Assembly (NCBI GenBank): GCA_016707115.1
Contig: JADJIH010000025.1
Coordinates: 1 to 62,711 of the forward strand
Length of the DNA stretch: 62,711 bases
Source: Ignavibacteriales bacterium
Lineage (GTDB): Bacteria; Bacteroidota; Ignavibacteria; Ignavibacteriales; Ignavibacteriaceae
Reading direction: 5' to 3'
This document shows positions 11,033 through 20,635 of the stretch, one piece after another. The notes under the pieces are model-generated. The model was not told the DNA's origin. It was given only the letters and a program-made list of their open reading frames with translations, and did not search any database. Position numbers and translations under genes: made by a program. Numbering within the stretch: position 1 is the first letter of the stretch; each line of letters begins with the position of its first letter.

Positions 11033-11560
11033 ATGCAAAAAGACCCACGCTACCCAATTGGTAAGTTTGATAAAAACATATTCGTAACAAAAGAAATGCA
11101 AAGTGATTTCATCAACACGATTGAAACTCTTCCCTCACAATTATGAAAAGAAGTTGAGAATCTTTCTCAGCAACAATTGGATACTCCATACCGCGATGGT
11201 GGCTGGACAATAAGACAGGTTATTCATCATTTGCCTGATAGTCATATAAATTCTTATGTAAGATTTAAGCTTGCATTAACAGAAGACAATCCGCAAATAA
11301 AAACTTACGAAGAACATCTTTGGGCAGAATTGCCGGATACATATAAAACTCCTATTGGTGTTTCATTAAATCTTTTAGAATCTCTTCACGCAAGATGGGC
11401 AATACTTCTTCGTTCACTAACGGAAGAACATTTTGAAAAAACTTTTCAGCATCCGGAATGGAAAAATATTACTTTAAGTAAAACACTTGCGCTGTATGCC
11501 TGGCACAGCAAACATCATCTTGCACACATTACAGAACTAAAAAAGAAAATGGGCTGGTAA
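11033..11560 (+). CDS. YfiT/DinB-like metal-dependent hydrolase with in-frame TGA
   Basis: The product matches the YfiT-type DinB superfamily: a four-helix bundle holding a metal through three histidines, described in Bacillus as a putative bacillithiol-linked hydrolase. The start is MQKDPRYPIGKF; GGWTIRQVIHHLPDSH gives the first histidines, EDNPQIKTYEE and LHARWAILLRSL follow, and YAWHSKHHLAHI near the end gives the last. Codon 38 is TGA (11144-11146) with the frame unchanged on both sides (LPSQL, then KEVENL). This is a nonsense change or base-call error, not an indel. The restored length of 175 residues fits the family. The stop lies 5 bases before the next gene, so they are probably co-transcribed. 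Confidence 0.8.
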
Positions 11561-11565
11561 TATTT

Positions 11566-12738
11566 ATGAACCCCTGGAAAGGATTAAAAGGTCTTCCGCA
11601 CGATATGTGGGCACTGTTCTTTACCTCGCTCATCAATCGCTCAGGAACAATGGTTATTCCTTTTCTAGCATTATATCTTACAAAAAAATAGGTGTTAGTC
11701 CCGCAGAAGCAGGAATGGCATTGCTTGTTTACGGAGCTGCCGCATTTATAGCTGCCCCTCTAACGGGAAAACTTTCCGATAAACTGGGCGCACTTAAAGT
11801 TATGAAGTTTGCTCTATTTGGTTCTGGAATAATTTTCTTTCTCTACTCTTTTATAACGGATTATTATTGGATACTCGTTGCATCATTTGTTCTTGCGGCA
11901 GTAAACGAATCATTCCGTCCTGCAAACCTTTCATTAATTACAGAAATCGTTGCGCCGCCACAACGCCGAATGGCTTTGCATTAAATCGTCTTGCAATAAA
12001 TGCAGGAATGAGTATAGGTCCTGTTATCGGTGGATTTTAACATTGATTGATTACCATTATTTGTTTTATGCAAACGCAGTTGCTTCGGTTATTGCCGGAG
12101 TTTATTTCACTTCAATAAATTGGTCTTCACTTGCAGGTGCACAAAAAGAACAAACTGATGAAAAAAATATTTCAAAAGTAAGATTTGCAATTCTATCTGA
12201 TAAAACATTTTTATTTTTTCTATTTGCCGTGGTGCCTGCAAACCTTGTTTTCTTTCAGCACCTTGGCGCACTTCCGTTGTATATAGTTGATGATCTTGGC
12301 TACACAACCGCAGCATTTGGATTGTTCAGTGCAATTAATACGGTGTTGATTATAATTGTAGAGGTTCCTCTTAACAATTGGATGAACGATACCCCTTATA
12401 GAAAATCACTAATTATCGGAGCTTTGCTTGCAGGTATTGGCTTTGGCGGGTTTGCAATTTCAACAACAGTTATTCCGCTTGTGATTTCAATTATAGTTTT
12501 TACTTTTGGTGAAATGATTTTCTTTCCAATAACTGCCGCGTACACTTCTGAGATTGCACCGGCAGACAGGCGCGGTGAATATATGGGATACTATCAAATG
12601 ACATTCAGTTTTGCGTTCTCTGCGGGTCCATGGTTAGGAACTGTTGTTTATGAAAACTATGGCTCTGTTATTTTGTGGAGCGGCGCTTTAGTTTTTGGTT
12701 TGATAACTGCGGCGTTAATGTTTTTTTGTAAAAAGTAA
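11566..12738 (+). CDS. MFS transporter, frameshifted
   Basis: The ATG at 11566 opens MNPWKGLKGLPHDMWALFFTSLINRSGTMVIPFLALYL, the usual start of a 12-helix major facilitator exporter. The cytoplasmic loop motif appears as GKLSDKLGALKVM. Indels in an A run near 11687 and around 11970-12040 split the gene; later helices (FFLFAVVPANLVFFQHLGALPLYIV, ending ALMFFCKK) are clear. The substrate cannot be told. The restored length is about 390 residues. It sits between a hydrolase (5-base gap) and an acetyltransferase (12-base gap), suggesting a detoxification-like operon. Confidence 0.8.
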
Positions 12739-12750
12739 TCCTTCTGTAAA

Positions 12751-13464
12751 ATGAAAGACAAGCTAAATAATTTAATTTTACATCTCAAAAAAGATAAAAT
12801 AACCAACATCAGCACAATTGGATTTATTGAGAACAATCCGATTTCAGAAATTATTGAGATAAATAATTCATATCTCATAAAAGGCACAAGTGATGTTGAA
12901 TGGACTTACGTTGTTTGCAATAATGAGTCTGATTTAAGAGCATTGTTAGAGAAATCTGGCAGCAACACGTACTTTGCTTCTGTAGAAGATTGGATGATTC
13001 CGATTATTACAGAAAAAAGAAAAGCCGAGTGGATATTAAGCACAATGCGTTATTACTTACCCGAAGATGTTGAAGTTCCTGAAAACAAATTAGAAGTTAT
13101 TCCATTAACAACAGATCATATCGGGTTTATAATTTCTCAATCAAACTACAAACAATTTTTAACTCCCGCTTATGTTGAAGAAAGAATTTCAAAATCCATA
13201 AGTGCGGCGATAATAAAGAAAGATAAACTTGTTGCGTGGGGATTAACCCACGATGATGGTGCTCTTGGCTCACTCCATGTACTGGATGAATACAGAAAAA
13301 AGGGTTATGGGAAAGAAATACTTATTTCCCTTATTCATCAAAACAGAAAACTTGATAAAATGTCTTTTGCACAGATTGAGGAAAGGAACATTAATGCGGC
13401 TAGATTAGTAGAAAGCCTAGGATTTAAAAAGAGAAGAAGGGTGAGTTGGGTTAAACTAAGCTAG
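12751..13464 (+). CDS. GNAT-family N-acetyltransferase
   Basis: A 237-residue intact protein. The C-terminal half carries the acetyl-CoA-binding signature LGSLHVLDEYRKKGYGKEILISLI (around residues 170-195), then FAQIEERNINAARLVESLGFKKRRRVSWVKL. The N-terminal half (about residues 1-110) is a less conserved extension with DVEWTYVVCN and YLPEDVEVPENKLEVIPL. This two-part shape resembles the FR47-like or glycine-acyltransferase type of GNAT, which acylates small amines or amino acids; the substrate is unknown. It is the third gene of a tight run with the YfiT-like hydrolase and MFS transporter. Confidence 0.75.
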   Translation: MKDKLNNLILHLKKDKITNISTIGFIENNPISEIIEINNSYLIKGTSDVEWTYVVCNNESDLRALLEKSGSNTYFASVEDWMIPIITEKRKAEWILSTMRYYLPEDVEVPENKLEVIPLTTDHIGFIISQSNYKQFLTPAYVEERISKSISAAIIKKDKLVAWGLTHDDGALGSLHVLDEYRKKGYGKEILISLIHQNRKLDKMSFAQIEERNINAARLVESLGFKKRRRVSWVKLS

Positions 13465-13477
13465 ATAGGGTTCGAAA

Positions 13478-14687
13478 GTGAAAAAAGTAGTTCTGTTTAT
13501 TTCCTGTGCCATAATAATGGTGGTTTTATTTCTGCCAGATGGAATAAATTCTTCTAAAAGAGAATCGTTGATTAGACAGCTACATTCAAAAAATTATTTT
13601 GAAAGTAGTTCAGCTGTAAATCAAATTATTAAGAATAAAGTATATGAAGTTCTCCCAACTATTCAAGCGGATTTTTGGCGCAAAGATTTAATAGATAAAG
13701 AAATGTATCTTGAAGTAATGGTGGGATTGAAATATCGGTTTTCTAAAAATTACATTTATGCATTATATGATTCAATTGAGGAGAAAGCATATAAGAATAT
13801 TGATTCAATCAATGCAAAACTGAACCTTACGTTGCTATTATTCAAACTAAATGATTTCTCAAAAATCAATTATCTACATTACAATACAAATTCACCCCGC
13901 GGCAAAAGACATAATTTTATGACTATTGATACTTGGTGGTATTTGCTCGACATCCCTGAATACGAACAATTGGCTAAGTCTACACTCTTAAGATTAATCG
14001 AAGAATCAGAATATGAACATGATCGTACCAGAGCTCTTTTTTGGCTAGAAGAAAAATATAAAGGAAAAATTACTCCCGAATTAATTGAACTATTTCCAAG
14101 TCTTTCAAATACATATGTAAAACAGTTAATAATAAAAGATAATCTTCGTTATGGAGACTTTAATGATGTATTTAACCTACTAAAAAAACAATATTAACAG
14201 ATACAAGTGAAGAACTTAAATCTGTTGCAGCTGTATATCTATTTAAACATTTAAATGTACCGCTCACTACTTAATAGTAAAAAAATATATTAGAGAACTA
14301 CGATATCCTAAAGTATTTAATTATTTTGTTGAGGAAGGTGTTGTGGGAAAACCATATTTACCAAAGTCTTTTATAAAAACCGAGGAGATGATTGATTCGA
14401 CCATCTCATATTTAGTTCAATGTAAACAATATAATTGGATTGGGAAAAAAGAATTTATTTTAAAACTCAAATCAAAATTAAACGAAGCAAAAAAAAGTTT
14501 AATTTCTGATGATACAACAACCTGTTTTAATCACATAATATGTTTTCAAAACGAAATAAATAAAACATATAAAGATTCACTAAATACAGATCCACGTTTT
14601 GTAACAATAGAAGGCTGGAAATTTCTTTACTGGAATGCACAATATATTATAGATAGGTTTACTACACCAACCCAGAAAAAGGAATAA
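13478..14687 (+). CDS. Secreted/anchored protein with HEAT-like and FIMAH-like parts, frameshifted
   Basis: The GTG start at 13478 opens a single N-terminal hydrophobic helix (VVLFISCAIIMVVLFLPDG). The next 200 residues are short amphipathic helices with a HEAT-repeat feel (FESSSAVNQIIKNKVYEVLPTIQADFW, RALFWLEEKYKG). A lost A in a run near 14190 and a second slip near 14270 break the frame. After repair the sequence runs through VYLFKHLNVPL and YIRELRYPKVFNYFVEEGV to 14687. The C-terminus (GKKEFILKLKSKLNEAKKSLISDD, ICFQNEINKTY) resembles a FIMAH helical module known from extracellular proteins. The full length is about 400 residues; function unknown. Confidence 0.6.
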
Positions 14688-14769
14688 AACAAAGCGAATA
14701 AAATTGTCCTACAAATGTTTGATAAACCTTTAGTAATTTTGAGCAACAAATTAATTATTGGTTTATAAA

Positions 14770-15219
14770 ATGGATTTAAAAGAACTACTCAGAACTCAAA
14801 GCGGAGAAATTTTAGAAAACGCACTTCAATCATTAAACTGCGCACATCTTAAATCATATTCAAAATCATCACCAAGCGAAAACAAAAAAAGATTGTTAAA
14901 TCTTTTAACACTTACAGAAAAATGTGTTGTGGAAAAAAGACTACTTCCAATGAAAGAATATTCTGCACAAATTGCTAAAGAAAGATTTGATGCAGGATTT
15001 GATTTGCACGAAGTCCACACAGCATTTAATGCTCTTGAAGAAGAAATCTGGAATCGTGTAACAAAAAATATTTCAGCAGAAAATCTTGGCGAAGCATTAG
15101 GATTGATCAGCACCGTTCTTGGCGCGGGAAAAGAAGAGCTTGCATTATCTTATGTTACTCTTGCAAGCAAAACAAGAACACAAACATTAAATCTTACTGA
15201 GCTTTTTGGCAGAAATTGA
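14770..15219 (+). CDS. RsbRD N-terminal-like helical regulator
   Basis: The ATG at 14770 (MDLKELLRTQSGEILENALQ) is preferred over an upstream TTG. The 149-residue product is almost all helix: LLTLTEKCVVEKRLLPMKEYSAQIAKERFDAGFDLHEVHTAFNALEEEIWNRV. This resembles the N-terminal sensor domain of RsbRD/RsbR-type stress regulators and some histidine kinases, where it senses input before a STAS or kinase domain. No STAS or kinase domain is attached here. It may work with a separate partner; a STAS protein lies 33 kb away at 48431. The assignment rests on pattern only. Confidence 0.5.
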   Translation: MDLKELLRTQSGEILENALQSLNCAHLKSYSKSSPSENKKRLLNLLTLTEKCVVEKRLLPMKEYSAQIAKERFDAGFDLHEVHTAFNALEEEIWNRVTKNISAENLGEALGLISTVLGAGKEELALSYVTLASKTRTQTLNLTELFGRN

Positions 15220-15233
15220 TGTTTATAAAAAAC

Positions 15234-15269
15234 CTTCGACGTATCTTTATTGCTACGTCGAAGTTTTTT
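15234..15269. terminator. Bidirectional intrinsic terminator
   Basis: CTTCGACGTA and TACGTCGAAG form a perfect 10-bp stem with a 10-base loop. A run of six T follows on the plus strand and a run of A precedes on the left, so it can stop the plus gene ending at 15219 and the minus gene ending at 15278. Confidence 0.85.
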
Positions 15270-15277
15270 GGACAAGT

Positions 15278-17632
15278 TTATTTTAATAAAATCATTTTTC
15301 TAACTTGTGAAAAGTTTTTGGTATCTAAGCGATAGAAATACATTCCTGAAGATAATCTTGTAGCATCAAACATCACCTCATAACTTCCCGCTGGTTTATT
15401 TTCATTTACCAATATTGCAACTTCATTTCCCAAAACATCATAAATTTTTAAAGTTACTTGGGAAGTAATAGGCAATTGAAAAGAAATGGTTGTCGTTGGG
15501 TTAAACGGATTTGGATAGTTTTGATATAATGTAAATTCTTTGGGCAAAACAGACTCATCATCAACATCAAGTGGTGTTTCATTATCAAGATTAAAAGTTG
15601 GAGGCTGAATAACAAAAGCACCTGTCCCATTTGGAATTCTTGCGTATCCCATATCTGTTGTTTGAGCACCAAAAATTATTTCTTCTATCTTAATTCCATT
15701 GTCATATGATAAAATTACATTTTCACCGCTTGCTGAAAGTTTAAAGCTTGCATGTAATCCAGACTGAGTTAAATCTTCATCAGCCCAAACAATAAGATAG
15801 CTGTTTGGTGCAATTGTGGTTCCAACTGGGAATTCCCATTTCATCAAGTTTGAATAAGTATCAGACATATAAAGATTATCTAAGCTTAGAACATTTGCAG
15901 TATTGTTATAAAGTTCTATCCAATCATCATATTCTCCATTTGGATCTGTAACTGTTGTTGAGTTCTGGGCCATAAGTTCGTTCACAACTAAAGCACCAGG
16001 AGTAATTGTTGTGATAGTAGCATTTAAAGTATAAAATTCATGTTCGGCTCTAACCGGTGAAAACATTCCAACATTATTATTTTCTGCATAGATATAGTAC
16101 TGGATAAAAGTATTAGTAACATTTATCGATGCGCCATAAACATTGTCTCCGGCAGCACCATCTCCGTGTGCGCCATCATCGTACATAAGAATCTTTATGA
16201 ACTTGTTTTCAACATTATCTCTGTATCCCAAATAAACAGAGTTTGTATTTGTATTGATAACATTTGCAGTAATAAATATTGTTGTGTTTAATTCGGGATT
16301 TGAAACGCTTGGAACAACATTAGTAATTGTGGGTTTTGTATTAGTAAAATCTGCTAATGCAGATAGATATATATTCCGGCCATTCATCAAGTTGGTTATT
16401 CCTGGCGCAGAGTCCATTCCTAAGCCAACATCCGTTGTTAGGTTACTTTGATATTGTGTATAAGTATAGAATTTGTTTGGATCTGCCTGTACAGCAGCAT
16501 TAATTATTGGCTGTATTGATTGCGCAGTTGTGTAATAAGAGTTATTGGAAAAATTTTCAACTAGTATTGTATGAAGATGAGCTAAATACATTTTTTTGTA
16601 TGTGGGAATAGAAAGTAGTTTTTGCACTAATGGCCAATTGGTATCACCGGCATGAAGCAAATGTGTCATCTGCATTTTTGCTGTAGTATTTGGTAAAAAT
16701 ATTGTACCTGTTTGGCTAAATCTTCCGAATGATTCATTAAAATCCCAAAGTACGCAGTTAAATCTTCCGGTATTGTCTTTATATAAATAATAGTTTTGGG
16801 CAAATCCTCCGATATAACTATCCAGATTAACTAAAATATTATCAAAAGCTATCATCCATAAAGCTCTGTCAACATCTAAAAGGTTTTCTATTGCACTAAT
16901 ATTATTATTAAGAGTATTAGATAAATTTATCAAATCGCCCCAGCCATAATCTGATTGCATCTCATACGCCTGATAATAAATAGTGCTGTCTTGTCCCAAA
17001 TAAACCAGATTTGGTAAAGCTGTGGTTCCTGGTCCGGCTCCATCTGGAGGATTACATTTGAAAAAGCTATTGTTTTTAGAATAAAAATGATTGTTGACAA
17101 ATTTCTTACCGACAGATTCAGAACTAACATAAAGTCCAAGCAACGCTCCATTTACATACACGTTTGCATAATTAGATAAGGGGGCGTCCATATATTGGCG
17201 CAAAATAGAATAGGACAATACTTCTCGTAAAAAAGATGGATCTTTAGCAACATTACTTAGTTTTATATCTGTATAGCCTTGGTAATCCTGATCCGAATAA
17301 GTATCCAGTTCAATGTGAAAAGGATTCTTAATCTGTTCAGGACGATAAGTACTATTCCCTTTATACTTTACCCCGACAGTATCATACTGAGTTCCATTTA
17401 TGGTTACAGACTGAGCCATGATATAACCATCACTTCCGGCTTTGGCCGTATCCAGCATATAATCCCAGTTGCTTTGCGAAAAAGTTATCGAAATTGTTTG
17501 AATAGTATTGATGTCATAAAATGTTTGAGCATAGGAGTTATTTGTAAGTGCAGCTAAGATTATCACCGCAGTATAAATATAACCAGATATTTTCGTCATT
17601 TTCATCCGTTGTTTCACTATTGAATTTGTCAT
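15278..17632 (-). CDS. CotH-kinase and lamin-tail T9SS cargo protein
   Basis: An intact 784-residue protein. After a signal peptide (IYTAVIILAALTNNSYAQ) comes a CotH-like kinase domain (about residues 40-420): VGVKYKGNST, NPFHIELD, DIKLSNVAKDPSFLREVLSY, DNILVNLDSYIGG and the metal-binding-type CVLWDFNESFGRF. CotH domains phosphorylate proteins in Bacillus spore coats; in secreted bacterial proteins their role is unclear. About residues 550-680 are a lamin-tail domain (VVNELMAQNSTTVTDPNGEYDDWIELYNN). The last 80 residues are a T9SS type A sorting domain (TLYQNYPNPFNPTT, ending KMILLK). It is probably surface-attached. ATG codons at residues 10 and 12 are alternative starts. Confidence 0.88.
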   Translation of the reverse strand: MTNSIVKQRMKMTKISGYIYTAVIILAALTNNSYAQTFYDINTIQTISITFSQSNWDYMLDTAKAGSDGYIMAQSVTINGTQYDTVGVKYKGNSTYRPEQIKNPFHIELDTYSDQDYQGYTDIKLSNVAKDPSFLREVLSYSILRQYMDAPLSNYANVYVNGALLGLYVSSESVGKKFVNNHFYSKNNSFFKCNPPDGAGPGTTALPNLVYLGQDSTIYYQAYEMQSDYGWGDLINLSNTLNNNISAIENLLDVDRALWMIAFDNILVNLDSYIGGFAQNYYLYKDNTGRFNCVLWDFNESFGRFSQTGTIFLPNTTAKMQMTHLLHAGDTNWPLVQKLLSIPTYKKMYLAHLHTILVENFSNNSYYTTAQSIQPIINAAVQADPNKFYTYTQYQSNLTTDVGLGMDSAPGITNLMNGRNIYLSALADFTNTKPTITNVVPSVSNPELNTTIFITANVINTNTNSVYLGYRDNVENKFIKILMYDDGAHGDGAAGDNVYGASINVTNTFIQYYIYAENNNVGMFSPVRAEHEFYTLNATITTITPGALVVNELMAQNSTTVTDPNGEYDDWIELYNNTANVLSLDNLYMSDTYSNLMKWEFPVGTTIAPNSYLIVWADEDLTQSGLHASFKLSASGENVILSYDNGIKIEEIIFGAQTTDMGYARIPNGTGAFVIQPPTFNLDNETPLDVDDESVLPKEFTLYQNYPNPFNPTTTISFQLPITSQVTLKIYDVLGNEVAILVNENKPAGSYEVMFDATRLSSGMYFYRLDTKNFSQVRKMILLK

Positions 17633-17742
17633 TAGACAATGTTGAAAAATAAATAGTTTAATCAGGTATAAATAATTACTTGGCAGGCAGAGTTACCTTT
17701 TTTGTTTTAAATAAAGTAATAATTATAAAATAACTGATTATA

Positions 17743-18141
17743 TCATCTAATCACCAAAGTATCCGGTCCTGAAACTTTATTGATATGACATCTGCATTTA
17801 TCTGTGTTAAACAGATATTCTCCCGCAGCAATTCTATTTCCATCCGTTGCTGAAAAGTAAATTTTCTCTGCTGTTGGGCAGGAACAAAGCATTTGCGTAA
17901 ATGAATCATTAAGAACGGTGTATTTACCAGCACCAAAAGGATGCGGATCTTGTACTACGTTTAATTCATCTCCGTCTTTATCTCTTATCGTAACATTTAA
18001 AGAATCAACCGGAACACCAAGAGTATCCACAACTGTTACCAGAAAAAATCTGTACTCCTCTGTGCAAAGGCAATCTTCATCAACAGTTGAGCAAGAAAAC
18101 AATACAATTACTGATAGAAATAAAATCAATAAAGTCTTCAT
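17743..18141 (-). CDS. Small lipoprotein, function unknown
   Basis: A 132-residue protein with a classic lipoprotein signal (MKTLLILFLSVIVLFSC, lipobox LFSC at residues 14-17). The mature part is cysteine-rich (DCLCTEEY, CSCPTAEKI, DKCRCHINKV). Its central stretch (FFLVTVVDTLGVPVDSLNVTIRDKDG) looks like a small carboxypeptidase-regulatory-like or Ig-like beta sandwich. It lies 110 bases upstream of the CotH-like gene on the same strand and is divergent from hemH. I do not recognise the family. Confidence 0.7.
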   Translation of the reverse strand: MKTLLILFLSVIVLFSCSTVDEDCLCTEEYRFFLVTVVDTLGVPVDSLNVTIRDKDGDELNVVQDPHPFGAGKYTVLNDSFTQMLCSCPTAEKIYFSATDGNRIAAGEYLFNTDKCRCHINKVSGPDTLVIR

Positions 18142-18243
18142 AGCGCCAAAATTTTTGTTTAAGGTTTATAAACAATACTGTAATTTATAATCAAACTTAA
18201 ACTTATTTTTGTGATAAATCCATAAACTAATTTGTGATATTAA

Positions 18244-19257
18244 ATGTCAAAAACCTGTGTGTTACTTATAAATCTCGGAACTCCAGATAGTCCATCTGTA
18301 AAAGATGTAAGAAAATATTTATTTGAGTTTTTGAACGATCCTCGTGTAATAGATATAAACCCAATCGGAAGATTTTTTCTTGTAAATTTTATTATTGTTC
18401 CTTTTCGTGCACCAAAATCTGCAAAGATTTATAAAGAGTTGTGGACTGATAAGGGTTCTCCAATTATGATTTACGGTAAATCAGTTAAAGAAAAATTGCA
18501 AAAAGAACTTGGTGATGATTTTGATGTTGAACTTGCAATGCGTTACAAAAACCCAAGTCTGGATGAAGTTTGTGCAAGAATGGAAAAACGCGGATATGAA
18601 AAAATAATTATTCTTCCATTGTTTCCGCAATACGCTTCTGCAAGCACAGGATCTGCAATTGAAAAAGCAATGAAGTTAATAAGTAAATGGTGGGTGATTC
18701 CGGAAATAAAAATCATTTCACAGTTTTATGATGATGAAAATTATTTGAATTGCGTGATTGAACAATCAAAAAAATATAACCTAAGCGATTACGATCATAT
18801 TTTATTTAGTTATCATGGATTACCTGAAAGACAAGTAGATAAAGTTTATTCAGATGGCAAACCTTGCAAAGATCATAAATGTGAAGATGAAATAAACGAA
18901 GACAACAAGTACTGTTACAAAGCAACTTGTTTTGCAACAACAAGATCGCTTGCAGAAAAATTAAATCTATCAAAAGACAGATATACTGTTTGTTTTCAAT
19001 CCCGTTTGGATAAAGATTGGCTTGAACCTTTTTCTGATAAAGTAGTTGAAGAATGGGCAAAGAAAGGGGCGAAGAAACTTCTTGTGTTTAGTCCTGCATT
19101 TGTTGCTGATTGTCTTGAAACCACAGTTGAAATAGGAATTGAATATCAAAAAATATTTAAAGACAATGGCGGAGAAAAAGTGCAGCTTGTAGAAAGTTTA
19201 AATGATCATCCTATGTGGATTGAAACATTAAAGAAAATGGTTTTGAAAAATACTTGA
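18244..19257 (+). CDS. hemH: Ferrochelatase
   Basis: HemH inserts ferrous iron into protoporphyrin IX (or into coproporphyrin in the alternative route) to make heme. The 337-residue length is normal. Visible signatures are VLLINLGTPDSPSVKDVRKYL at the start, LPLFPQYASASTGSA, the catalytic-histidine motif SYHGLPERQ (near residue 195), and FQSRLDKDWLEPF with FSPAFVADCLETTVEI. The cysteine-rich stretch after the histidine (CKDHKCEDE, CYKATC) is typical of the Bacteroidota/proteobacterial type. It starts 102 bases from the divergent lipoprotein and is followed 7 bases later by corA. Heme would serve respiratory cytochromes. Confidence 0.95.
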   Translation: MSKTCVLLINLGTPDSPSVKDVRKYLFEFLNDPRVIDINPIGRFFLVNFIIVPFRAPKSAKIYKELWTDKGSPIMIYGKSVKEKLQKELGDDFDVELAMRYKNPSLDEVCARMEKRGYEKIIILPLFPQYASASTGSAIEKAMKLISKWWVIPEIKIISQFYDDENYLNCVIEQSKKYNLSDYDHILFSYHGLPERQVDKVYSDGKPCKDHKCEDEINEDNKYCYKATCFATTRSLAEKLNLSKDRYTVCFQSRLDKDWLEPFSDKVVEEWAKKGAKKLLVFSPAFVADCLETTVEIGIEYQKIFKDNGGEKVQLVESLNDHPMWIETLKKMVLKNT

Positions 19258-19264
19258 GGCAATT

Positions 19265-20389
19265 ATGCTTGACGATACCGGCAAGAAAATAAAACATCAA
19301 ACAAAAAAACAGTTAAGAAAAGTAGCGCGACTGATAAAAAATAAGCCAAAAAAAATTGGACTCGATCCCGGTTCGCTTATTTATGTTGGCGACAAAGAAA
19401 AGCAGCCTATTACTATTACATTGTTTGATTATAAGGCCGATCATTTTATTGAAAAAACAGTTATAAATGTTGAAGAGCTGCTTGCATATAAACAAACTGA
19501 AACCACAAGCTGGATAAATATAGATGGCGTACACGATGTTGAAATTCTGGAAAAAATCGGAAAACATTTTGATATTCACCCATTAACATTAGAAGATATT
19601 CTTAATACAAATCAAAGACCTAAACTGGATGAATATCCAAACTATCTTTACATAGTTTTAAGAATGTTCTTTTTAGATGAAAAAGATAAGGCCTTAAAGA
19701 ACGAACAGGTAAGTTTAATCCTGACAAAAAACTTTGTAATTACTTTTCTCGAAGATGCGGGGGATGTATTTGATACCGTTAGAGAAAGAATTAGAAAATC
19801 CGCAACAAGATTACGAGAAAATGGAACGGACTATCTTGCTTATGCACTTATTGATTCTATTGTTGATAGCTATTTTCACATCCTTGAAAAAATTGGAGAA
19901 GATGTAGAAGGACTTGAAGATAATCTTGTAATTGAACCCAATAAAAACGACCTTCAAACAATTCATTTATTAAGAAGAGAAATGATTTTACTGCGTCGTG
20001 CTATATGGCCATTGCGGGAAGTTATTTCTGCAATGCAAAGAAATGAAAATGAGTTTATCGAAGAGAAAACAAGGGTTTACCTGCGAGATGTATATGATCA
20101 CACTATACAGGTTATTGATACAATTGAATCTTACCGCGAAATGGTTGTTGGAATGTTAGACACTTATCTCTCAAGCACAAGCAATAAACTTAATGAAGTA
20201 ATGAAAGTTTTAACGGTAATTTCAACTTTGTTTATTCCGCTTACTTTTCTTGCTGGAGTTTATGGAATGAACTTCCGCCACTTTCCTGAACTCGGTTACG
20301 ATTGGATGTATCCGTGGGGATTTTGGATTATTACGCTTTTTGTGGTGCTTGGAATGGCTGTTTTCTTTAAAAGAAAAAAATGGTTTTAA
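19265..20389 (+). CDS. corA: CorA-type magnesium/cobalt transporter
   Basis: CorA is a pentameric inner-membrane channel for Mg2+, also passing Co2+ and Ni2+. The 374-residue protein has the large cytoplasmic domain (WINIDGVHDVEILEKIGKHFDIHPLTLEDIL, then RPKLDEYPNYLYIVLRMF), the long stalk helix (REMILLRRAIWPLREVISAMQR), and two C-terminal membrane helices around the signature YGMNF (near residue 340), ending KRKKWF. The basic first 40 residues are an extension seen in many members. It lies only 7 bases after hemH, so joint transcription is likely. Confidence 0.95.
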   Translation: MLDDTGKKIKHQTKKQLRKVARLIKNKPKKIGLDPGSLIYVGDKEKQPITITLFDYKADHFIEKTVINVEELLAYKQTETTSWINIDGVHDVEILEKIGKHFDIHPLTLEDILNTNQRPKLDEYPNYLYIVLRMFFLDEKDKALKNEQVSLILTKNFVITFLEDAGDVFDTVRERIRKSATRLRENGTDYLAYALIDSIVDSYFHILEKIGEDVEGLEDNLVIEPNKNDLQTIHLLRREMILLRRAIWPLREVISAMQRNENEFIEEKTRVYLRDVYDHTIQVIDTIESYREMVVGMLDTYLSSTSNKLNEVMKVLTVISTLFIPLTFLAGVYGMNFRHFPELGYDWMYPWGFWIITLFVVLGMAVFFKRKKWF

Positions 20390-20635
20390 TTTGGATGCTT
20401 TTTTCTCATCAATTTTAATGGTTACAAATATTTTACTTGCTATTGGTGTTAAAAAGTTTATTTTGTTATCAGATTAAAAAATATCTGTAAGTGAAAAAAT
20501 ATTTGAAACCGGAAAACGGTTTTGGATTTATCAGCGTTCTTATTCTACTTTAACTTCGGTTCCGTTTCATTTCAGTTATTCATTCCGGTTTCAGTGTCAT
20601 TAGTTAATTATGTTTACGATTATTAGGAGTTGATG
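20390..20635. other. Intergenic region upstream of the oxidoreductase
   Basis: A 246-base AT-rich gap in which no gene or convincing hairpin terminator is seen. An AGGAG site at 20625-20629 belongs to the following oxidoreductase. Confidence 0.4.

Noticed and set aside
11144..11146. Selenocysteine or alternative TGA code
   Set aside because: TGA works as a stop in intact genes here (for example hemH), no selenocysteine insertion hairpin was seen after it, and YfiT proteins are not selenoproteins.
11680..11695. Programmed frameshift in the MFS gene
   Set aside because: It is one of many single-base slips in the area, and no stimulatory structure is visible; sequencing error is simpler.
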